DNA from: Neoechinorhynchus agilis
Lineage: Eukaryota > Acanthocephala
DNA length: 64,000 nucleotides
Reading direction: 5' to 3'
Assembly: GCA_051530055.1 (NCBI GenBank)
Contig: CM121341.1
Coordinates: 19,311,081-19,375,080, forward strand
A model generated the notes under the pieces. The model saw nothing but the letters and a program-made list of their open reading frames with translations. It was not told the origin of the DNA and ran no database searches. Below, piece by piece: positions 56,276-64,000 of this stretch. How positions within the stretch are numbered: position 1 is the first letter of the stretch; each line of letters starts with the position of its first letter. Position numbers and translations under genes: made by a program.

Positions 56276-57768
56276 CTGAAAATTAAGTTACCTAAATAAA
56301 CCGAGTCTCTGAACGTGTTATGGATTTAACGTGTTTTCGATAAAAACAAAAGCTATATTAGTTAACGAACTAACCGGCACACTTCTTAGGATCATTAAGA
56401 GTATCGGTCCCAATTCAAATGCCCGTACACCGTAACGCGGCGAAGACAAAAAAATTAAATAACGGAAACAATGACGAAGTTCAATCTCATACACTTGAAC
56501 AAATTGCTAGTTCCCCAGTGCCCGACATTTATCAACTGGAATTTTCGTCAATTTTAAAGCACATTCCCAAGGGGGCAAGAACCCAGGTGGCACAATCATA
56601 CACAAAATCTATTGCAACGTTGTGCTGAGAACAATGAGGATATTGATTGGGTAAAACTTTTGCTTTCCCCGCCTTGTTCTCAGCTCTAGCAACTCAATAT
56701 GAGGGGAATTTGACATCCAACATTAATAGGCTAGTGGAGTTCGACGCGAATTTAAAGAGAATGACCGAATCCTCAGCGTCTCCCGAAAATTCGTCTAGTA
56801 AAAGCCGTAAACAAGGCACAGTCCGGCCACTGGGTCAATGCGTATCGGCGAAGCTCGCAGACGGGGATGTTCGCGGTGCGGTTCGGCTTCTAGCCTCAAC
56901 TGAAGATTTTGCGCCAAATCATGGCACAACTTTTGAGGCTCTATTAAAGTTGCATCCGTCATCGGAGTCGAACTCCACCAATTTTACACCAACTGCTCAG
57001 GCTTTCCGAGCAAATAGTTTAGAAATAAGGAAAGCTGTGTCCTCCTTCGCCAATGGCTTTTCTACAAGTGCTTCGGGAATAGCAATCGTAACTGCTTTGC
57101 TTAAAATAGTTGATATTTTCATCGAGGGCTCCATTGGCAATTTGGCTACACATCTTTTCTTCGGCGCCTCTTTGTGTGCTTTGTCCAAGAAAGATGGTGG
57201 GATTCGTCCCATCGCCATTGGCTGCACTTTGCGTAGGTTAGCCGCGAAAGTTTTATGCAGGTGAATCTCCGATAAAACGGGAGAATTTTTAAGACCCTGT
57301 CAGTTAGGTTGCTGCACTCCTTGTGGAGTTGAAGCGGTCGTGCATGCTTTGCGAAAATTTATCCCCCAACGAACAAAGCCAACAGCAATTCTGAAAATAG
57401 ATTTTAAAAATGCTTTCAATACCTTAAAAAGGGAAATAATGTTAAAAGCAATTGAGGATGTCGTCCCAGAGGCTTACCCCTATTTCTGGAGAGCATATTC
57501 TAAACATACGCCACTGCTGTACAACGAGAAAATAATTTGGTCGCAGAGCGGTGTACAACAGGGAAATCCACTCGGCCCCACAGGCTTCTCCGTCGCAGCA
57601 AATGATCTTGCCCATTCAATGTTTTCTTCTTTCAACGCTTGGTACTTGGACGATGCCACACGGTGGCGATCCAAGTGTTGTTTTGAGCGACCTTCAAAGG
57701 ATCGTGAATGAAGCTGACCGCTTGGGAATAGAAATAAATCCCCAAAAATATCCTGAACGCAACTGAAT

Positions 57769-60700
57769 GATGGATAGATATACGGACCTCAGGATGTTCA
57801 GCAGATTGTTGCTTTGGAAGATGCAGGAACGGTTAGTTGTGCCCCGCATGATAGTGAACGGTTTTTTTCGTGTGATAGTGTCCTCCCAAAAAGTTCCGCA
57901 TCTGAAAATTATGAAAAAATTACAAGAAGACCTACAAAAAAAGAAAATTTTGTCATGCGATAGCTGTAATCGGTGTTGACGCACTGTGATTTCTGCCCAG
58001 TGCTCTGAATGTTAAAGTGAGAAATTAATTTTAGCGCGGGTAAACGGTGGACGTTTCAAAATTGTGAGAAAATGCTTAGTCTCGTGACGTAAGCAATATA
58101 AATGTGTTGAACGGGGTTCAAAACCTGGGTATACATGAGGGACTCCCTCCATCGGGGTCCCTCTCAAGGCAAAGCATAGGACAGGCTATGATAGGATGTG
58201 CTAGACGGTGACGTCATTGATAGCTCTCTGAGCGCGACAGAGAAGCATGTGGCATAAAAAGGGTTCATGCTGGTGTGACATAATTGAAAGCTCTATGAGC
58301 TGGGCCGAGAAGCGTGCGGTATAAAAAGGTATTTTAACTTAGCGATAATCACTCAGAAAATTGATTTATATTGAAAATTTTCGGCTTTTTCGTTAGCCTT
58401 CTTCAGTCAGATCTACAATGCTTGTAGGTTTTTTTTAAACTCGAATATTTAAAAACTTACAAGCATTGTAGGTGTTTGTAAGTTGAAAATTTTCAATATA
58501 AATCAGTTTTCTGAGTGATTATCCTTTAATGAAAGTGAAACAATAATGATTAATTTCTTTACAAAAAGATTCATGTTGTTGACCTAATTGATAGCTCTCT
58601 GAGCGGGACAGAGAAGGATGGGGCATAAAAAGGGTTCATGCTGATGTGACATAATTGAAAGCTCTATGAGCTGGTCCGAGTAGCCTGCGGTGCGAAAAGG
58701 TTCACGTTGTTGACCTAATTGATAGCTCTCTGAGCACGGCAGAGAAGCGTGTGGCATTAACATATAGATGTCAATCAATCACTCAATTCATAATGGAAAA
58801 CGATTTATGGAATTCAAATGTTTTCGATATAAACAACGAAAAACTAAAACAGCAATAAAACACTGCAGTCGATTTCTGTTTTCCTGTATGTTGTTTGCTC
58901 AAAATCAGAAAACATTGAAATAGCACGTGTTCTTATTTCTTAGCGGATGGCGTCATATTTTTATGCAAAAAACGAAAAAACTAAAGACGCAATAAAACAC
59001 TGTAGTCGATTTCGGTTTCCTGTATTTTGTTTGCTCAAAATCGGAAGCTATTGCACTATCACGTGTTTTTATTTTTAAACTGATGATGATTTTGAAACGA
59101 GTAAACGGCGGAGGATGCCAGGTGAGAGGCGGAAAACTTGCCGCCATTGCAATTATGAGAGTGAAACTTGCTTGCACGTATTGAATGGGCCCGAGTTCTC
59201 AGCGGACGCAATTGTTAAGCGGCACGACGATGTGCAGCGATGCTTTGTAACAGCAATAAATAAGTCGAACGAAGAAAGCGACACAAGTGCATCAGACAAA
59301 TGTGTTGGTTTCACCGTCGAAAACAATAACCACATATTCGACGACGGAAGAAACCTTCACAAGCCAGATCTGCTTAGCTGAAAATTAAGTTACCTAAATA
59401 AACCGAGTCTCTGAACGTGTTATGGATTTAACGTGTTTTCGATAAAAACAAAAGCTATATTAGTTAACGCGACTAACTGTACACTTCTTAGGATCATTAA
59501 GGGTATCGGTTCCCATCCAATTGCCCTTTACCAACAATTTTTAGTGGCCCAATACGGCGGAGACAAAAAAATTAAATAACGAAAACAATAAGGAAGTTCA
59601 ATCTCATAGACTTGAACAAATCGCTAGTTCCCCAGTGCCCGACATTTATCAACTGGAATTTTCGTCAATTTTAAAGCACATTCCCAAGGGGGCAAGAACC
59701 CAGGTGGCACAATCATACACAAATCTATTGCAACGTTGTGCTGAGAACAATGAGGATATTGATTGGGTAAAACTTTTTGCTTTCCCCGCCTTGTTCTCAG
59801 CTCTAGCAACTCAATATAGGGGAATTTGACATCCAACATTAAAAATAGGCTAGTGGAGTTCGACGCGAATTTAAAGAGAATGACCGAATCCTCAGCGTCT
59901 CCCGAAAATTCGTCTAGTAAAAGCCGTAAACAAGGCACAGTCCGGCCACTGGGTCAACGCGTATCGGCGAAGCTCGCAGACGGGGATGTTCGCGGTGCGG
60001 TTCGGCTTCTAGCCTCAACTGAAGATTTTGCGCCAAATCATGGCACAACTTTTGAGGCTCTATTAAAGTTGCATCCGTCATCGGAGTCGAACTCCATCAA
60101 TTTTACACCAACTGCTCAGGCTTCCCGAGCAAATAGTTTAGAAATAAGGAAAGCTGTGTCCTCCTTCGCCAATGGCTTTTCTACAGGTGCTTCGGGAATA
60201 GCCCTCGGAACTGCTTTGCTTAAAATAGTTGATATTTTCATCGAGGGCTCCATTGGCAATTTGGCTACACATCTTTTCTTTGGCGCCTCTTTGTGTGCTT
60301 TGTCCAAGAAAGATGGTGGGATTCGTCCCATCGCCATTGGCTGCACTTTGCGTAGGTTAGCCGCGAAAGTTTTATGCAGGAGAATCTCCGATGAAACGGG
60401 AGAATTTTTGAGACCCTGTCAGTTAGGTTGCTGCACTCCTTGTGGAGTTGAAGCGGTCGTGCATGCTCTGCGAAAATTTATCCCCCAAAGAACAAAGCCA
60501 ACAGCAATTCTGAAAATAGATTTTAAAAATGCTTTCAATACCTTAAAAAGGGAAATAATGTTAAAAGCGATTGTGGATGTCGTCCCAGAGGCTTACCCCT
60601 ATTTCTGGAGAGCATACGCTAAACATACGCCACTGCTGTACAACGACAAAATAATTTGGTCGCAGAGCGGTGTACAACAGGGAGATCCACTCGGCCCCAT

Positions 60701-60870
60701 AGGCTTCTCCGTCGCAGTAAATGATCTTGCCCATTCAATGTTTTCTTCTTTCAACGCTTGGTACTTGGACGATGCCACACTCGGTGACGATCCAAGTGTT
60801 GTTTTGAGCGACCTTCAAAGGATCGTGAATGAAGCTGACCGCTTGGGAATAGAAATAAATCCCCAAAAAT
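57769..60870 (+). repeat. LINE-derived tandem unit 2 (3102 bp)
   Basis: Same order as unit 1, but the RT is open from end to end and keeps QQGDPLGP and the catalytic block. The foldback (about 58336-58545) is damaged in its right arm. It also has its own variants, for example GTGCTAGACGG where units 1 and 3 have GTGCTTGACGG. Confidence 0.92.
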
Positions 60871-60872
60871 GA
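59826..60872 (+). CDS. Truncated LINE reverse transcriptase (intact in unit 2)
   Basis: A 348-residue frame, the first 20 or so codons preceded by a short frame (59635-59829) that belongs to the same N-terminal region (DIYQLEFSSILKHIPKGAR). The RT parts are LCALSKKDGGIRPIAIG (finger), AILKIDFKNAFNTLKREIM (motif A), SGVQQGDPLGPIGFSVAVND (motif B) and NAWYLDDATLGDDP (motif C, YLDD in place of the common YADD). It ends right after LGIEINPQK, where the thumb should begin, because the unit switches to repeat DNA. It could at most make an RT without thumb or endonuclease. The family is one widespread in invertebrates; I do not assign the clade. Confidence 0.7.
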   Translation: MTSNIKNRLVEFDANLKRMTESSASPENSSSKSRKQGTVRPLGQRVSAKLADGDVRGAVRLLASTEDFAPNHGTTFEALLKLHPSSESNSINFTPTAQASRANSLEIRKAVSSFANGFSTGASGIALGTALLKIVDIFIEGSIGNLATHLFFGASLCALSKKDGGIRPIAIGCTLRRLAAKVLCRRISDETGEFLRPCQLGCCTPCGVEAVVHALRKFIPQRTKPTAILKIDFKNAFNTLKREIMLKAIVDVVPEAYPYFWRAYAKHTPLLYNDKIIWSQSGVQQGDPLGPIGFSVAVNDLAHSMFSSFNAWYLDDATLGDDPSVVLSDLQRIVNEADRLGIEINPQK

Positions 60873-63800
60873 TGGATAGATATACGGACCTCAGGATGTT
60901 CAGCAGATTGTTGCTTTGGAAGATGCAGGAACGGTTAGTTGTGCCCCGCATGATAGTGAACGGTTTTTTTCGTGTGATAGTGTCCTCCCAAAAAGTTCCG
61001 CATCTGAAAATTATGAAAAAATTACAAGAAGACCTACAAAAAAAGAAAATTTTGTCATGCGATAGCTGTAATCGGTGTTGACGCAATGTGATTTCTGCCC
61101 ATTGCTCTGAATGTTAAAGTGAAGAAATTAATTTAAGCGCGGGTAAACGGTGGACGTTTCAAAATTGAGAAAATGCTTAGTCTTATGACTTAAGCAATGT
61201 AAATGTGTTGAACGGGGTTCAAAACCTGGGTATACATGAGGGACTCCCTCCATCGGAGTCCCTCTCAAGGCAAAGCATAGGACAGGCTATGCAAGGTGGT
61301 GCTTGACGGTGACGTCATTGATAGCTCTCTGAGCGCGACAGAAAAGCATATGGCATAAAAAGGGTTCATGCTGGTGTGACATAATTGAAAGCTCTATGAG
61401 CTGGGCCGAGAAGCGTGCGGTGCAAAAAGATTCATTTTAACTTAGCGATAATCACTCAGAAAATTGATTTATATTGAAAATTTTCGGCCTTTTCGTTGGC
61501 CTTCTTCAGTCAGATCTACAATGCTTGTAAGTTTTAAACTCGAATATTTAAAAACTTACAAGCATTGTAGATCTGACTGAAGAAGGCCAACGAAAAGGCC
61601 GAAAATTTTCAATATAAATCAATTTTCTGAGTGATTATCGCTAAGTTAAATTGAAACAATAATGATTAATTTCTTTACAAAAAGATTCATGTTGTTGACC
61701 TAATTGATAGCTCTCTGAGCGGGACAGAGAAGGATGGGGCATAAAAAGGGTTCATGCTGGTGTGACATAATTGAAAGCTCTATGAGCTGGTCCGAGTAGC
61801 CTGCGGTGCGAAAAGGTTCACGTTGTTGACCTAATTGATAGCTCTCTGAGCACGGCAGAGAAGCGTGTGGCATTAACATATAGATGTCAATCAATCACTC
61901 AATTCATAATGGAAAACGATTTATGGAATTCAAATGTTTTCGATATAAACAACGAAAAACTAAAACAGCAATAAAACACTGCAGTCGATTTCTGTTTTCC
62001 TGTATGTTGTTTGCTCAAAATCAGAAAACATTGAAATAGCACGTGTTCTTATTTCTTAGCGGATGGCGTCATATTTTTATGCAAAAAACGAAAAAACTAA
62101 AGACGCAATAAAACACTGTAGTCGATTTCGGTTTCCTGTATTTTGTTTGCTCAAAATCGGAAGCTATTGCACTATCACGTGTTTTTATTTTTAAACTGAT
62201 GATGATTTTGAAACGAGTAAACGGCGGAGGATGCCAGGTGAGAGGCGGAAAACTTGCCGCCATTGCAATTATGAGAGTGAAACTTGCTTGCACGTATTGA
62301 ATGGGCCCGAGTTCTCAGCGGACGCAATTGTTAAGCGGCACGACGATGTGCAGCGATGCTTTGTAACAGCAATAAATAAGTCGAACGAAGAAAGCGACAC
62401 AAGTGCATCAGACAAATGTGTTGGTTTCACCGTCGAAAACAATAACCACATATTCGACGACGAAAGAAACCTTCACAAGCCAGATCTGCTTAGCTGAAAA
62501 TTAAGTTACCTAAATAAACCGAGTCTCTGAACGTGTTATGGATTTAACGTGTTTTCGATAAAAACAAAAGCTATATTAGTTAACGAACTAACCGGCACAC
62601 TTCTTAGGATCATTAAGGGTATCGGTTCCCATCCAATTGCCCTTTACCAACAATTTTAGTGGCCCAATACGGCGGAGACAAAAAAATTAAATAACGAAAA
62701 CAATAAGGAAGTTCAATCTCATAGACTTGAACAAATCGCTAGTTCCCCAGTGCCCGACATTTATCAACTGGAATTTTCGTCAATTTTAAAGCACATTCCC
62801 AAGGGGGCAAGAACCCAGGTGGCACAATCATACACAAATCTATTGCAACGTTGTGCTGAGAACAATGAGGATATTGATTGGGTAAAACTTTTTGCTTTCC
62901 CCGCCTTGTTCTCAGCTCTAGCAACTCAATATAGGGGAATTTGACATCCAACATTAAAAATAGGCTAGTGGAGTTCGACGCGAATTTAAAGAGAATGACC
63001 GAATCCTCAGCGTCTCCCGAAAATTCGTCTAGTAAAAGCCGTAAACAAGGCACAGTCCGGCCACTGGGTCAACGCGTATCGGCGAAGCTCGCAGACGGGG
63101 ATGTTCGCGGTGCGGTTCGGCTTCTAGCCTCAACTGAAGATTTTGCGCCAAATCATGGCACAACTTTTGAGGCTCTATTAAAGTTGCATCCGTCATCGGA
63201 GTCGAACTCCACCAATTTTACACCAACTGCTCAGGCTTTCCGAGCAAATAGTTTAGAAATAAGGAAAGCTGTGTCCTCCTTCGCCAATGGCTTTTCTACA
63301 AGTGCTTCGGGAATAGCAATCGTAACTGCTTTGCTTAAAATAGTTGATATTTTCATCGAGGGCTCCATTGGCAATTTGGCTACACATCTTTTCTTCGGCG
63401 CCTCTTTGTGTGCTTTGTCCAAGAAAGATGGTGGGATTCGTCCCATCGCCATTGGCTGCACTTTGCGTAGGTTAGCCGCGAAAGTTTTATGCAGGTGAAT
63501 CTCCGATAAAACGGGAGAATTTTTAAGACCCTGTCAGTTAGGTTGCTGCACTCCTTGTGGAGTTGAAGCGGTCGTGCATGCTTTGCGAAAATTTATCCCC
63601 CAACGAACAAAGCCAACAGCAATTCTGAAAATAGATTTTAAAAATGCTTTCAATACCTTAAAAAGGGAAATAATGTTAAAAGCAATTGAGGATGTCGTCC
63701 CAGAGGCTTACCCCTATTTCTGGAGAGCATATTCTAAACATACGCCACTGCTGTACAACGAGAAAATAATTTGGTCGCAGAGCGGTGTACAACAGGGAAA

Positions 63801-64000
63801 TCCACTCGGCCCCACAGGCTTCTCCGTCGCAGCAAATGATCTTGCCCATTCAATGTTTTCTTCTTTCAACGCTTGGTACTTGGACGATGCCACACGGTGG
63901 CGATCCAAGTGTTGTTTTGAGCGACCTTCAAAGGATCGTGAATGAAGCTGACCGCTTGGGAATAGAAATAAATCCCCAAAAATATCCTGAACGCAACTGA
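60871..64000 (+). repeat. LINE-derived tandem unit 3 (to the window edge)
   Basis: Same order as units 1 and 2. The first half matches unit 1 most closely (GTGGTGCTTGACGG, AAGCATATGGC), with the foldback arms perfect here. Its RT carries the same stop, the same QQGN and the same frame change as unit 1, and ends with the same 17-base additional tail (TATCCTGAACGCAACTG). The window stops where unit 4 would start. Confidence 0.92.

Larger units (their letters stand above)
54652..57768 (+). repeat. LINE-derived tandem unit 1 (3117 bp)
   Basis: Order within the unit: a 70-residue frame (54653-54862), two small hairpins (55019-55073), a 61-66 bp minisatellite (55080-55640) interrupted by a foldback (55218-55430), two copies of the 145-205 bp repeat, the zinc-finger C-terminus of a LINE (56012-56275), the LINE N-terminal region (56419-56640) and its RT (56647-57711). 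The RT has an in-frame stop after VLCR, a QQGN in place of QQGD, and a frame change in the catalytic block. Unit 3 shares these lesions. Confidence 0.92.

Overview
This window is nuclear DNA of a small invertebrate animal. Conserved animal genes are split by GT-AG introns that are mostly only 41-58 nt long, all three standard stop codons are used, and the rest is packed with reverse-transcribing elements (Penelope-like, RTE-like, R2-like and other non-LTR elements, and one LTR fossil) and satellites. I cannot name the species; short introns and this element mix would fit a nematode-like or other compact-genome invertebrate, but that is inference.

Layout. 1-14.2 kb is gene-rich: the C-terminal part of UTP20 (+), a probable ATRIP homologue (-), PPP1R7/SDS22 (-), a complete 15-exon GCLC (-) and a complete three-exon VKORC1 (+). 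GCLC and VKORC1 were rebuilt here by joining exons, each checked for splice sites, phase and alignment to the family. 14.9-16.2 kb holds LINE scraps, and 17.4 kb a small unrecognised gene. 18.05-27.83 kb is a 9.8 kb block bounded by a perfect 160 bp inverted repeat; inside are two convergent, diverged LINEs (A on +, B on -), a Penelope-like fragment between them and an internally deleted RTE copy inside A. 29.6-35.5 kb returns to host genes: NUP93 (-) and a RhoGAP-coiled-coil protein (-). 36.5-40.8 kb is satellite: about twelve copies of a 172 bp repeat with five copies of an unrelated 455 bp repeat embedded in them. The right edge of the satellite forms the last codons and stop of a proline-rich gene (40.8-41.9 kb). 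42.8-53.3 kb is again mobile DNA: a foldback, a Ty3/gypsy-type LTR fossil next to Penelope-like sequence, an R2-like scrap and a nearly full-length RTE-like element. 53.7-64.0 kb is an array of three 3.1 kb units, each a LINE whose middle is replaced by non-coding repeat DNA, running off the right edge.

The strongest signal not explained by ordinary annotation is a short RNA-like motif found at ten or more places in very different sequence contexts: CTGANGA (or a near form), one extra base, a short stem whose two strands covary between copies, then GAAATATTT/G. It lies at the 3' ends of Penelope-like remnants, as head-to-head pairs in two foldbacks, and antisense in the 160 bp inverted repeat. 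It resembles the hammerhead ribozymes known from Penelope-like elements, but with an extra base after the CUGANGA box.

The host genes do not form one pathway: ribosome assembly (UTP20), checkpoint signalling (ATRIP), phosphatase control (PPP1R7), glutathione synthesis (GCLC), ER redox/vitamin K cycling (VKORC1), nuclear pore (NUP93) and Rho signalling (RhoGAP). GCLC and VKORC1 are both redox genes and lie 3 kb apart in divergent orientation, which may be chance.
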